A stretch of DNA of 64,000 nt from JAJDIA01 sp031555735. GTDB lineage: Bacteria; Bacteroidota; Bacteroidia; Bacteroidales; Tannerellaceae. Under the pieces are notes generated by a model, which did no database searches, was not told the origin of the DNA, and saw only the letters and a program-made list of their open reading frames with translations. Position 1 is the first letter of the stretch, and every line of letters begins with the position of its first letter. Location of the stretch: positions 1-64,000 of the forward strand of contig JAVBUE010000026.1 in the NCBI GenBank assembly GCA_031555735.1. The letters are read 5' to 3'. Positions 17,634-27,970 of this stretch are shown piece after piece. The translations under genes were made by a program, and so were the position numbers.

Positions 17634-20513
17634 ATGAAGTCGGGGAGATTGTTGTTTTTGGTATTCTTTTTCTTTATGACCTGTGTATATACCGGGGTTG
17701 CACAAAACACCAATGTGGAGATTACGGGCATTGTGGTGGAACAAGGGACGACCGTTCCGGTGGAACAAGCCACCGTCCGGTTACTTACAGGCAGGGACAG
17801 TACCTTCGTGGGAGGTGTGGCAAGTGGGAAAAACGGCTCATTCAGCATCAAGAATGTCCGCCCGGGTAATTACCTGTTGCATATCACGTTTATCGGGTTT
17901 GAGCCCATTTATCAACCGTTGCAGTTGACGGGACGTTCGGCTGTTGCCAATGTCGGTACGTTGGAAATGACGGATGGCTCGATCATGCTGGGCGACGCCG
18001 TTATCATCGGGAAAGCGGCCGAGGTAGTAGTCCGCAACGACACCCTCGAATACAACGCCGACTCCTATAAGGTATCCGAAGGATCGGCCTTGGAAGACCT
18101 GTTAAAGAAGATGCCCGGCGTGGAAATCGCCGACGACGGCAAGGTAACCGTCAACGGGAAAGAAGTGAAAAAGGTGTTGGTGGACGGGAAAGAGTTTTTC
18201 TCCGACGACCCCAAAGTAGCCACCAAAAACCTCCCATCCAACATGGTTGACAAGGTGCAGGTATTGCAACGCCTGAGCGAGATGTCGCGCATGACCGGAT
18301 TCGACGACGGGGAAGAAGAGACCGTCATCAACCTCACCGTCAAGCCCGGCATGAAATCGGGATGGTTCGGTAACGCCTTCGGAGGCGCCGGGAAAGATGT
18401 GGGCAACGCCTACGGCAATGACACCCGCTATGAAGGGAACGCAATGGTAAACCGTTTCCAGAACAACGACCAGGTCACCGTCATGGGAGGAGCCAACAAT
18501 ACGAACAATATGGGATTCTCCGACCTTGCCTCGTCCATGTTCGACGGGATGGGAGGCGGCGGACGCGGCGGCTTCATGGGCTTTGGCGGACGCAACGGGA
18601 TCACCTCCTCGTGGAATATCGGCTCCAACGTCAACAAACAATTCAACCCGATGATGGAACTGGGCGGCAACGGGCGGTTCTCCCATTCGGACAATGAGAC
18701 GCTCAGCAAAAGCAATACGGAAAATAAACTTTCGGGAGGATCCATTTACGACTTTAACGATTCATACCGGAACAACAAGAGCGATAACGTAGGCGCCAAC
18801 CTGCGCATGGAGTGGAAGCCGGACTCGCAGACAACGATCATTTTCCGTCCTAACTTCAGCTATTCGCATACCAACCAACTGGAAGAAGGTACTTCATACG
18901 GGCTGGATGCATTGAAAGACACAACCTATACCGGCATATCGAGCTATCGCGGCGAAGGCGACTCGTACAACCTGAACGGGCAACTGGAATTCAGCCGCCG
19001 GTTGAACGACGACGGCCGTATCCTGAGCGCCTCCGTGGGTGGTGGATACAGCACGACGGAAAGCGACGGTTACAACCAGAGTATTACCGATTATGTCACC
19101 CGTGATGATATCCGCCGCGACCAGTATATCCACAACGACAACTCCGGCTACAACTACCGCGCCTATGTGTCCTGGGTGGAACCACTCGGACGGAATAACT
19201 TCGTGCAGTTGGCGTATAACATCAACCAGCGGAAGCAGGACCAGATAAAGGATGCCTTCAACAAAGACGGGCAGGGGAATTATTCGGTGATCGATACCAC
19301 GCAGACGCAGAACTATCGCAATAATTACATCAACCAGCGTGCCACGCTGAGCTTCAAGTCCATCCGCGCGAAGTTCAACTACACGATCGGGTTCAACGTG
19401 GATCCTTCTTACACCAGCAACGAACGCTTTATCGGCGACAGTATCATCTATACGCGGAAGCAGAATGTGATCAACTTCTCACCCACGGCGCAGTTCCGTT
19501 TCAATTTCAGCCGGCAGACCAACCTGCGTATCGATTACGACGGACGGACCAGCCAGCCGAGTATGACACAGATGCAGCCGGTACCCGATTATACGGATCC
19601 GGTAAATACACGGATCGGTAATCCCGACCTGAAGCCGCGCTATACGAACAACCTTTCCGTCCGCTACCAAAGCTTCAAACCGGAAAGCCAACTGGCATTC
19701 ATGGTCATGGCGGATGGGAATTATGTGATCAATGATATTGTGAACTATACCATCTATGCGGCCGACAACAGTGGTTTCAGAACAACATCTTACGAAAACA
19801 CCAATGGCAACTACAACGCCAATATGCGTGTGATGCTGAACACGCCGCTGAAGAACCGCAAATTCACGATCGGAACGATGACGATGGCGTCGTATTCCAA
19901 CCAGAAAGAATTTGTGGGCTATACAGAGGCTGCTACCGGCATGGTGGACAAAAACGAGAGCACCAGCAAGAACCTGGTATTGATGGAACGCGCCAGTATC
20001 GACTACCGTTCCAGCGTGATCGACCTGGGAGTGAATGGAAACATCTCCTTCAACGACGCGAATTATTCGCTGAACGCGGAGCAGAACCAGCAAACATTCG
20101 TCTATGGCGTGGGCGGACGGACAACGATCTACCTTCCCTACAACTTCAAGTTTGAAAGCGATATCAACTGGTCGAAAAACTCTGGCTATGCCTCCGGATA
20201 TGAACTGAATGAAGTTTTGTGGAACGCTTCCGCATCCAAATCCTTCCTGAAAGGGAACGCGCTGACGCTCCGCCTGAAATTCTACGACATCCTGCAACAA
20301 CGCAGCAGCATCTCGCAGAGCATGACGGCGACGAAGATGACCTATTCCGAATCCAACGTCCTCGGCAGTTACTTCATGGCGCATCTGGTGTATCGGTTCA
20401 GCATCTTCAAAGGCGGCGCAACGATGCGTGACGCATTCGGTGGCGGACGACGTGGACCCGGTGGACCTCCTCCGGGCGGTGGAGGCGGACGCGGTCCCGG
20501 CTTTGGCGGCTGA
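17634..20513 (+). CDS. TonB-receptor-like outer-membrane beta-barrel protein
   Basis: 959 residues. Signal peptide (1-24), then a CarboxypepD_reg-like beta-sandwich (about 28-110, VEITGIVVEQG...NGSFSIKNVRPGNYLLHITF). A plug-like region follows (about 140-225) with SALEDLLKKMPGVEIADDG and VLVDGKEFFSDDPKVATKNL, then a long beta-barrel rich in Tyr/Asn/Arg strands ending HLVYRFSIF. This is the OMP_b-brl family, not a SusC protein: no SusD partner and no TonB box was recognised. Gly-rich segments occur near 300-325 and in an unusual tail after the last strand (about the last 30 residues, mainly Gly, Pro and Arg). The ligand is unknown. A terminator follows at 20542. Confidence 0.85.
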   Translation: MKSGRLLFLVFFFFMTCVYTGVAQNTNVEITGIVVEQGTTVPVEQATVRLLTGRDSTFVGGVASGKNGSFSIKNVRPGNYLLHITFIGFEPIYQPLQLTGRSAVANVGTLEMTDGSIMLGDAVIIGKAAEVVVRNDTLEYNADSYKVSEGSALEDLLKKMPGVEIADDGKVTVNGKEVKKVLVDGKEFFSDDPKVATKNLPSNMVDKVQVLQRLSEMSRMTGFDDGEEETVINLTVKPGMKSGWFGNAFGGAGKDVGNAYGNDTRYEGNAMVNRFQNNDQVTVMGGANNTNNMGFSDLASSMFDGMGGGGRGGFMGFGGRNGITSSWNIGSNVNKQFNPMMELGGNGRFSHSDNETLSKSNTENKLSGGSIYDFNDSYRNNKSDNVGANLRMEWKPDSQTTIIFRPNFSYSHTNQLEEGTSYGLDALKDTTYTGISSYRGEGDSYNLNGQLEFSRRLNDDGRILSASVGGGYSTTESDGYNQSITDYVTRDDIRRDQYIHNDNSGYNYRAYVSWVEPLGRNNFVQLAYNINQRKQDQIKDAFNKDGQGNYSVIDTTQTQNYRNNYINQRATLSFKSIRAKFNYTIGFNVDPSYTSNERFIGDSIIYTRKQNVINFSPTAQFRFNFSRQTNLRIDYDGRTSQPSMTQMQPVPDYTDPVNTRIGNPDLKPRYTNNLSVRYQSFKPESQLAFMVMADGNYVINDIVNYTIYAADNSGFRTTSYENTNGNYNANMRVMLNTPLKNRKFTIGTMTMASYSNQKEFVGYTEAATGMVDKNESTSKNLVLMERASIDYRSSVIDLGVNGNISFNDANYSLNAEQNQQTFVYGVGGRTTIYLPYNFKFESDINWSKNSGYASGYELNEVLWNASASKSFLKGNALTLRLKFYDILQQRSSISQSMTATKMTYSESNVLGSYFMAHLVYRFSIFKGGATMRDAFGGGRRGPGGPPPGGGGGRGPGFGG

Positions 20514-20541
20514 TCACCGGCAGACAACAGAAAAAACAAGC

Positions 20542-20590
20542 AAATACCCCCGACAGGAGAACTTCCTGCCGGGGGGTATTTGTTTAAATT
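20542..20590 (+). terminator. rho-independent terminator after the barrel gene
   Basis: AAATACCCCCGACAGGA pairs with TCCTGCCGGGGGGTATTT (one bulge, one mismatch) around a short loop, followed by TGTTTAAATT. It separates the barrel gene from rprX. Confidence 0.7.
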
Positions 20591-20793
20591 ATAGCTGCGG
20601 TTCATCCTTTTTACGCTTTTCCACAAGGAGCAAATTATCGTAACATATTGTTTCACAGATTTATAAATATGAATCAAGTATACAAAAACAGTTATTTTTA
20701 ACATTTAGCCCCTTCTATTTTTACTTTTTTTGTGTAAATATTAAACCAAAACGCACGTTATTTGTTCCATTATTAAGAGAAGGAGTAGAGAAG

Positions 20794-22338
20794 ATGAGGA
20801 AGTCAACAATTTGGTTACTTACGGTCGTAATGGTCTTAGCCTTTTCAGGTCTGTTGTATTTGCAGGTAAACTATATAAGCTCGATCACCCGTCTGCGCAG
20901 CGAACAGTTTAACGAAACGGCAAAAAGATGCCTGTACCAGGTTGCCAGGAACCTGGAACTGGACGAAACAGACAAATACATCGAAGAAGACCTCAACCGC
21001 GACCCGAATTATCTGTACGGACCGGCCGATAAAGATTACGGTGTTGTCAATCAAAGCCAGTTCAACCTGGAGATCAAAGACAACAAGACGACGATGCAAT
21101 TCGAGATCAAAGGATTCACCAACCAACAGTTGCAACCCCTCTCCTCCCTTCAGCGGAACAGGCCCAGCGGGAATATCGAAAGCACCTCCAGAGAATATCA
21201 GAAAACCCTGGAACGGCGTTTTCGTTACCAGAAAGACCTGGTTACCGAAGTGCTCTATGACATGATGGATACCCCCAGTCTGAAACCGATCGAAGAGCGG
21301 GTGGATTTCAAGAGACTGAATTACCTGTTGAAGAACGAGCTGACTAACAACGGCCTCAATGTGCCCTTTGTCTTTTCGGTGAGCAACAAAGACAACAACC
21401 TTGTCTATAAAAGCGGGGAGATACCCGGCAAGCTGATCGCATCCGACATACTGACACAAGCGCTAATGCCGAAAGATCCGCCTTCCCGGCAGAATGTGCT
21501 CCGCGTTTATTTCCCCACCAAGCGGGATTATATCCAAAGCTCGATCACCTTCATCATCCCGTCGGCGATCTTCTCGGTGATCCTGTTGGTCACCTTCATC
21601 TTCACGCTGTTCATTATCTTCCGCCAGAAGAAACTCTCTGAGATGAAGAACGACTTTATCAACAACATGACCCATGAGTTGAAAACCCCCGTCTCCACCA
21701 TTTCACTGGCGGCGCAGATGCTGAAAGACCAGGATATCACCAAAAGCCCGGATGTGTTCAAACACATCTCCGGTGTGATCTTCGACGAGACCAAACGGTT
21801 GGGGTTCCTGGTGGAGAAAGTGCTGCAGATGTCGCTCTTCGAACGGCAGAAGACAGCCCTCAAGCTGAAAGAGATCGATGCCAACGACCTCGTAGCCGGT
21901 GTGGCCAACACCTTCGCACTGAAGGTGGAGAAATACGGCGGCTCGATCGATATCGACCTCCAGGCCGAATCATCCACGATCTATGCCGACGAACTGCATA
22001 TCACGAACGTCTTGTTCAACCTCATGGACAACGCCGTGAAATACCGCCGGCAGGAAGTGCCGCTCACGCTTATGGCACGTACGTGGAATGAAAGCAACAA
22101 GCTGTCGATCTCCATTGAAGACAACGGGATCGGTATCAAGAAAGAACATCTGAAGAAGATATTCGACCGCTTCTACCGTGTACCCACGGGTAATGTCCAC
22201 GACGTGAAAGGGTTCGGTCTCGGACTGGCGTATGTGCGTAAAATGATTGAAGACCACGACGGCACCATCCGTGCCGAAAACGGTCCCAACAATACAGGAA
22301 CGAAATTTATTATTACTTTACCTCTTATAAAAAGCTAA
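20794..22338 (+). CDS. rprX: RprX-type sensor histidine kinase
   Basis: 514 residues. Inner-membrane helix 1 (about 7-25), a periplasmic sensor domain of about 220 residues, and helix 2 (about 251-276). The HisKA dimerisation helix has the phosphorylated His294 in NNMTHELKTPVST. The HATPase domain has N, G1 and G2 boxes: NLMDNAVKYR, IEDNGIGIKKEH and GFGLGLAYVRKM. The sequence and the partner gene match RprX of Bacteroides fragilis. The ATG at 20794 has a good ribosome site (AAGGAG about 8 bases upstream). Cotranscribed with rprY, 2 bp downstream. The signal is not evident from the sequence. Confidence 0.92.
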   Translation: MRKSTIWLLTVVMVLAFSGLLYLQVNYISSITRLRSEQFNETAKRCLYQVARNLELDETDKYIEEDLNRDPNYLYGPADKDYGVVNQSQFNLEIKDNKTTMQFEIKGFTNQQLQPLSSLQRNRPSGNIESTSREYQKTLERRFRYQKDLVTEVLYDMMDTPSLKPIEERVDFKRLNYLLKNELTNNGLNVPFVFSVSNKDNNLVYKSGEIPGKLIASDILTQALMPKDPPSRQNVLRVYFPTKRDYIQSSITFIIPSAIFSVILLVTFIFTLFIIFRQKKLSEMKNDFINNMTHELKTPVSTISLAAQMLKDQDITKSPDVFKHISGVIFDETKRLGFLVEKVLQMSLFERQKTALKLKEIDANDLVAGVANTFALKVEKYGGSIDIDLQAESSTIYADELHITNVLFNLMDNAVKYRRQEVPLTLMARTWNESNKLSISIEDNGIGIKKEHLKKIFDRFYRVPTGNVHDVKGFGLGLAYVRKMIEDHDGTIRAENGPNNTGTKFIITLPLIKS

Positions 22339-22340
22339 TT

Positions 22341-23069
<729 letters not shown>

Positions 23070-23162
23070 AGCGCCTTTTCCGGGTTTCAACTATCGCCAA
23101 CATCCGTATCATCTATTGCCCTCCATAAGAGGAAGTAATGTTTCGATGTGGAGGGCTTAATC

Positions 23163-23250
23163 TTCCCACCGTGGTGGGAACATCTTCTCACCACGGTGGG
23201 AAGATGTTTCCACCCTTGTGGGAAGATGTTCCCACCACGGTGGGAACATG
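23163..23250. repeat. 4 x 22-bp palindromic array (88 bp)
   Basis: Four abutting 22-bp units start at 23163, 23185, 23207 and 23229. Each consists of an 18-bp near-palindrome of the type TTCCCACCGTGGTGGGAA plus a four-base spacer (CATC, GATG, GATG, CATG). Unit 1 with the first bases of unit 2 (23163-23187) is a perfect 25-bp inverted copy of 23222-23246, so the whole array can also fold as one long hairpin. It lies between the convergent genes rprY and cstA. Coding on either strand is not credible. Confidence 0.9.
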
Positions 23251-23350
23251 AGATCATCCAAATGCCGGCAACAGACGATCCGTATGCGGACGACAGTTCT
23301 ACCTGAGGCAGACGATAGATCCACCCGATACTATTGGAAAACAAACAGAA

Positions 23351-24766
23351 TTAACCCTGCCGGGAAGCGCGTTGCCAACGGAAGAAGAGGATCAGCACCC
23401 AGACGGTAACTATGCTCCCGGCCAGTTGCGACACCAACGGGGACAAGGCAAACCCTTCGGGAGCGATAAAGATATAGGTGGAGCAGACGAAGGTCATAAA
23501 CACCGCCGGCAGCAGCGTAACCACATACAACTTCTTCTCCTGCAGCAGATACACCGTCAACGCCCACAGCGTAAACACCGCCAATGTCTGGTTGGTCCAG
23601 GCAAAATACCGCCAGATCATATCGAAGCCATCCTTATCTTTCAGGCTATACAACAGGATCAGGGTGGAAGCCAGAAACAACGGGACGCTGATCATCAGCC
23701 GGCGGCTGATCTTTTTCTGGTCCCAACGCAGGAAATCGGCGGCGATCAGGCGGGCAGCCCGGAAAGCCGTATCCCCCGTGGATATAGGAGCCGCGATCAC
23801 ACCGAGGATCGCCAGCAGGCCACCGACGGCACCCAGCCAGTTTTTCGAGATATAATCCACGATCACCGCCGCATTGCTTTCTCCCATCCCATTGTCGTGA
23901 TAAAAAGCAGCCGCCGCGGCCGCCCAGATCAGCGCCACAATCCCTTCGGCGATCATCGCCCCGAAAAATACCGGACGCGCCATCTTCTCCGATTTTATGC
24001 ACCGCGCCATCAACGGGCTTTGCGTGGCATGGAAACCGGAGATCGCCCCGCAGGCAATACTCACAAACATGATCGGGAAGACCGGCAGTCCGGCCGGATG
24101 CGTATTCACCATCCCGTCGGTCAGCTCCGGCAGTGCCGGGAAATGGACAAATAGCATCACCAGGATACCCACCGCCATGAACAACAACGCCCCGGCAAAC
24201 AACGGATAAATTTTCCCGATGATCTTATCGATGGGAAGCAACGTTGCCAGGATGTAATACCCCATGATCACGAAGATCCAGAACGTAGTATCCAGGTGTT
24301 CGGGTGTAAGCTTTGCCAACAATCCGGCCGGCCCCGCCACAAATACGGCGCCCACCAGGCACATCAGTACGATGGTGAACACGCGCATAAACTGTTTAAA
24401 GCGAGGACCCAGGTAACGTCCCACCATCTCGGGCAGGCTTTCGCCGTTATGCCGCAGCGAGAGCATACCCGCCAGGAAGTCGTGCGTGGCTCCCGCCAGG
24501 ATACTACCCAGCACGATCCACAGGAATGCCGCCGTACCGAACTTCGCGCCCATGATGGCGCCGAAGATCGGCCCCAGTCCGGCAATATTCAGGAACTGGA
24601 TCATAAACACTTTCCAGGCGGGCATGGGAATATAATCCACGCCATCCTGCAAGGCATAAGCAGGCGTCTGGCGGGAAGTATCTATTCCGAAGACTTTTTC
24701 AATAAAGCGGCCATACACGAAATAGCCGGCGATCAGTATTAGCAGGCAACAAATAAAGGTGATCAT
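23351..24766 (-). CDS. cstA: CstA-family transporter (carbon starvation protein)
   Basis: 471 residues with about 12 hydrophobic segments, starting MITFICCLLILIAGYFVYG; the family motif appears as NIAGLGPIFGAIMGAKFG, followed by GATHDFLAGMLSLRHNG. It is the short CstA form (E. coli CstA is about 700 residues). CstA proteins take up peptides or pyruvate under carbon limitation. Its ATG overlaps the yqeY stop by one base (TGATG), so it is likely translated from the end of the dcw transcript. Location: inner membrane. Substrate specificity cannot be read from the sequence. Confidence 0.88.
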   Translation of the reverse strand: MITFICCLLILIAGYFVYGRFIEKVFGIDTSRQTPAYALQDGVDYIPMPAWKVFMIQFLNIAGLGPIFGAIMGAKFGTAAFLWIVLGSILAGATHDFLAGMLSLRHNGESLPEMVGRYLGPRFKQFMRVFTIVLMCLVGAVFVAGPAGLLAKLTPEHLDTTFWIFVIMGYYILATLLPIDKIIGKIYPLFAGALLFMAVGILVMLFVHFPALPELTDGMVNTHPAGLPVFPIMFVSIACGAISGFHATQSPLMARCIKSEKMARPVFFGAMIAEGIVALIWAAAAAAFYHDNGMGESNAAVIVDYISKNWLGAVGGLLAILGVIAAPISTGDTAFRAARLIAADFLRWDQKKISRRLMISVPLFLASTLILLYSLKDKDGFDMIWRYFAWTNQTLAVFTLWALTVYLLQEKKLYVVTLLPAVFMTFVCSTYIFIAPEGFALSPLVSQLAGSIVTVWVLILFFRWQRASRQG

Positions 24767-25215
24767 CAGGAAAGCAGTCGCTTAACGGTTTCAGAGATCA
24801 TCCTGCCTTCGGCTTTTCCCGCCAACGCTTTCGTGGCGACGCCCATCACTTTCCCCATATCCTGCGGACCGGCGGCGCCCACCTGTGCGATGATCGCTTT
24901 CAGTTGCTGTTCCAGTTCGTCGGCCGACATCTGTTTCGGCAGGTAGGCTTCGATCACCGTTGCCTCCGCCAGTTCGTCGTCTGCCAGTTCGGGACGACCT
25001 TGCTGCACATAGATGGCGGCGCTCTCTTTGCGCTGTTTCACCATTTTCTGCAGGATCTTCACGGCCGTATCTTCGGCCAGTTCGCCATCTCCTCCCTTGG
25101 CCGTCTTGGCTTCGAGGAATTCCTTTTTCACACCACGCAACGCCTGCAGGCGTATTTTTTCTTTCGCCAGCATAGCGGCTTTGATGTCTTCACTTACTTG
25201 TTCAAATAATCCCAT
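24766..25215 (-). CDS. yqeY: YqeY/GatB-related protein
   Basis: 149 residues, the normal length of the family. The helical N-terminal part has LFEQVSEDIKAAMLAKEKIR and LQALRGVKKEFLEAK; the C-terminal region has IEAYLPKQMSADELEQQLKA and QDMGKVMGVATKALAGKAEG. The family resembles the tail domain of the GatB amidotransferase subunit, and is sometimes linked to tRNA charging, but its function is not settled. It lies 21 bp after ftsZ and overlaps cstA by one base, so both probably belong to the dcw transcript. Confidence 0.9.
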   Translation of the reverse strand: MGLFEQVSEDIKAAMLAKEKIRLQALRGVKKEFLEAKTAKGGDGELAEDTAVKILQKMVKQRKESAAIYVQQGRPELADDELAEATVIEAYLPKQMSADELEQQLKAIIAQVGAAGPQDMGKVMGVATKALAGKAEGRMISETVKRLLS

Positions 25216-25236
25216 ATGACTATCTATTGAATATGA

Positions 25237-26577
25237 TTAAAATCGAATGGTCGGTTTGCTTCCGCTTCCCGGTTCGCCTCCCGGACGCGGCGGGGTATCC
25301 GGCTTCCCGTCACCGGGAAGGGTTTTCGCCCGTGCCTTTGCAATGATACGGGCGTCCCGGTTGTATGCCGGATGCTCTTCCAGCAGGGCGATAAAGGCAT
25401 CGTCGTCCAATTCCTCCTCCGTCATCACCACCATGTGCGGACGGGGCAGGCTGCGGCCGGTGGGCGTCACCATGCTGTCGTAGTATTTCTTCAGCAACTT
25501 ATTGTCGCGTTCTTCCTTTTTCTTGCGGGATTCCTCTTCACGCAGCTGTTCCTCCGTCTGCAGAAACATATCTTTCCGCTTCTTATCCACCATTTCCTCC
25601 ACCACATCCGTGGTAAAACCGGTAGCGATCACCATGATCTTCACTTTGTCGCCCAACGTATCATCGATGGCCACACCCCATATCACTTCGATATTCGGGT
25701 TGAAGCCCGCCATAAAGTCGTTGAAGTACGACAGCTCTTCCATCCGCAATTCGGACGACTGGCTGAAGTAGATATTAAATAGGATCTTACGGGCGTTCTT
25801 CACGTCGTTGTTGCTGAGCAACGGCGAATTGAGCGCTTCGTTCACCGCTTGCTGCACGCGCCGTTCGCCTTCGCCGAAGCCGTTACTCATCAGCGCCACT
25901 CCTCCGTCTTTCATCGTGGTATGGACATCGGCGAAGTCGAGGTTCATCACCCCGGTCAGCGTAATGATCTCGGCGATGCTTTTGGCTGCCGTCGTCAGCG
26001 TATCATCGGCTTTTCCGAAGGCATTCATCACCGTGAGGTCTGAATAGATCTCATACAGGCGTTCGTTATTGATCACGAGCAGGGCATCCACATTCGCAGA
26101 CATCTCTTCCACCCCATTCAGTGCCTGGAGGATTTTGGTCTTTCCTTCAAACAAAAACGGGATGGTGACAATGCCCACCGTCAATATACCCATCTCTTTA
26201 GCGATCTTGGCGATCACGGGTGCAGCTCCTGTACCCGTACCTCCGCCCATACCGGCGGTGATAAACGCCATCTGGGTACCATCGTTCAGCATGTTCCGTA
26301 TCTCGTCGATGCTTTCTTCGGCGGCGGCTTTCGCTTTTTCGGGTTTGTTACCTGCGCCCAGCCCTTTCGTGGTCTCACTGCCGAGAACGATCTGCGCAGG
26401 CACATCCGAACGTTTCAACGCCTGGCTGTCTGTATTACACAAGACAAACGACACATCATGGATCCCTTTCTTATACATGTGGGTAACGGCATTGCCGCCA
26501 CCTCCGCCCACACCGATCACTTTGATGATCTGGGGCGCTTTCGACTGAAAATCGAAGTTCAATATTGTATCTTCCAT
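25237..26577 (-). CDS. ftsZ: cell division GTPase FtsZ
   Basis: 446 residues. The tubulin-like GTPase polymerises at mid-cell into the Z ring. The nucleotide-binding G box GGGTGTG is at 111-117 and the catalytic T7 loop NLDFADV at 212-218. After the core (about residue 325) comes a charged linker (EEQLREEESRKKKEERDNKL...) and a Gly/Pro/Ser-rich stretch, and the extreme C-terminus PTIRF should be the short peptide that binds FtsA. The linker is about 110 residues, longer than in E. coli. It lies 24 bp downstream of ftsA. Confidence 0.97.
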   Translation of the reverse strand: MEDTILNFDFQSKAPQIIKVIGVGGGGGNAVTHMYKKGIHDVSFVLCNTDSQALKRSDVPAQIVLGSETTKGLGAGNKPEKAKAAAEESIDEIRNMLNDGTQMAFITAGMGGGTGTGAAPVIAKIAKEMGILTVGIVTIPFLFEGKTKILQALNGVEEMSANVDALLVINNERLYEIYSDLTVMNAFGKADDTLTTAAKSIAEIITLTGVMNLDFADVHTTMKDGGVALMSNGFGEGERRVQQAVNEALNSPLLSNNDVKNARKILFNIYFSQSSELRMEELSYFNDFMAGFNPNIEVIWGVAIDDTLGDKVKIMVIATGFTTDVVEEMVDKKRKDMFLQTEEQLREEESRKKKEERDNKLLKKYYDSMVTPTGRSLPRPHMVVMTEEELDDDAFIALLEEHPAYNRDARIIAKARAKTLPGDGKPDTPPRPGGEPGSGSKPTIRF

Positions 26578-26601
26578 TGCAATTCGGTATTACTGCTGTT
26601 A

Positions 26602-27966
26602 TTATTCTTCCCCGCTGAAGAGGTCTTTGGATATCCCTTCCATATTATTCTTGATTTTCCGGAAGAATCCCGTTTTCGGTGTTTTGGCCGGTTGTTCGGG
26701 TTTGGGCGCCGGTGCCGGTTCGGGGGGAACGGGGCGTGACGGCGGTGTCACGGCCTCCACCTCTTCAACCGGGAACAATCCGGCATCCGGAGCCGGAGCA
26801 GCCTTGGGCTGTGCGGGAGCGCAATTCACCGTTCCCTGCATCAGCAATCCGAGGGTGGAGATATAACCGGGATGATCTTCTATCGCCACACCGTCGTCCA
26901 GCAGGTCGCGGCGAAGCTTGGCATACCGCACCTCTACTCCCATCCGTTCTTTCAGCGCCCGGTGGAAACCTTTCAATTCGGACGCTCCTCCGGTGATAAA
27001 GATACCGCCAGCCAACTCCTGCAACGGGAGGATGGCTTCCAGACGGACTACCACATTCTCCATGATTTCACGGATACGCGCTTCGATCGCTACATTCAGG
27101 TCGATCTGTTTGATGGATGATTGCCCGGCGCCTTCCGATGGGAACAAACGGATATCCCCGCTGTCGTTCAGGTCGGCGATGGCGCTCCCATATTCGATCT
27201 TCAGCCGTTCGGCTTCCGCTTCCACCACCTGCAGGGACATGATATCTTTCGTCACCACATTGCCTCCCAGGGGGATAACATGCAGCGCTTTCAGCTTACC
27301 TCCTTTATATACACTCACTTTGGTCACGCCCGCACCGAAGTCGATCAACGCACAACCGAGTGCTTTTTCATCCTTGCCCAGCACCACATCGGCCAGCGCC
27401 AGTGGAGATACGCAGATACCCGCAATCTCCATCTTCGACTTTTCGGTCACCGCGATCGTGGCATACCGTCGCAACGAAAGACGGGCGGCAATCAGTTTAT
27501 AGGTAGCCGCAATCTTTGCACAGGGGATACCCACCGGGTTGGCCTCCTGGCGCCCGTCGAGCAAATAGACGGGAGAGGTGACGGTCAACACATCCGCCAG
27601 CTCGGGACGGTATTTACCGGCTTCCTCATTCAGGGCTTCAATGAGCTCTTTGGTCACCACACCGTCGCTCCCCAATTCACGGCTCACGGTGTGATCCACC
27701 GAGCGTACCGACTGCCCGCCGATGCCGATATACACCCGGGCGATCTTTGTTCCATCCAGCTTATCGTTCATCTTCCGGATCAGCCGGGAGATGCGGGCGG
27801 CTGTTTCTTCCACATTATACACGCATCCCCGGCGGATACAGCCATCCGCAGGTTCCATTTCCGCAACGATCACCGTAAGTGTGCCGGAAGCATTCTTCCT
27901 CCCTACCATGCCTGTCAACCGGGAGGTGCCTAAATCAATGGCAGCTATAAAGTCAGTGTAACCCAT
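26602..27966 (-). CDS. ftsA: cell division protein FtsA
   Basis: 454 residues. Actin-like ATPase that ties FtsZ to the membrane. The phosphate-1 motif AAIDLGTSRLTGMVGR starts near residue 8, and the SHS2 insertion follows (about 85-165). The phosphate-2 region ALIDFGAGVTKVSVYKGG and adenosine region FITGGASELKGF are visible. The C-terminal part has a Pro/Ala-rich linker of about 60 residues and then TGFFRKIKNNMEGISKDLF, an amphipathic helix suited to membrane targeting. The linker makes the protein longer than the 420-residue E. coli form. It follows ftsQ by 4 bp. Confidence 0.95.
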   Translation of the reverse strand: MGYTDFIAAIDLGTSRLTGMVGRKNASGTLTVIVAEMEPADGCIRRGCVYNVEETAARISRLIRKMNDKLDGTKIARVYIGIGGQSVRSVDHTVSRELGSDGVVTKELIEALNEEAGKYRPELADVLTVTSPVYLLDGRQEANPVGIPCAKIAATYKLIAARLSLRRYATIAVTEKSKMEIAGICVSPLALADVVLGKDEKALGCALIDFGAGVTKVSVYKGGKLKALHVIPLGGNVVTKDIMSLQVVEAEAERLKIEYGSAIADLNDSGDIRLFPSEGAGQSSIKQIDLNVAIEARIREIMENVVVRLEAILPLQELAGGIFITGGASELKGFHRALKERMGVEVRYAKLRRDLLDDGVAIEDHPGYISTLGLLMQGTVNCAPAQPKAAPAPDAGLFPVEEVEAVTPPSRPVPPEPAPAPKPEQPAKTPKTGFFRKIKNNMEGISKDLFSGEE

Positions 27967-27970
27967 ATAA

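Noticed and set aside
23163..23250. CRISPR array
   Set aside because: Repeats are 22 bp and abut without unique spacers; no cas genes in the window.
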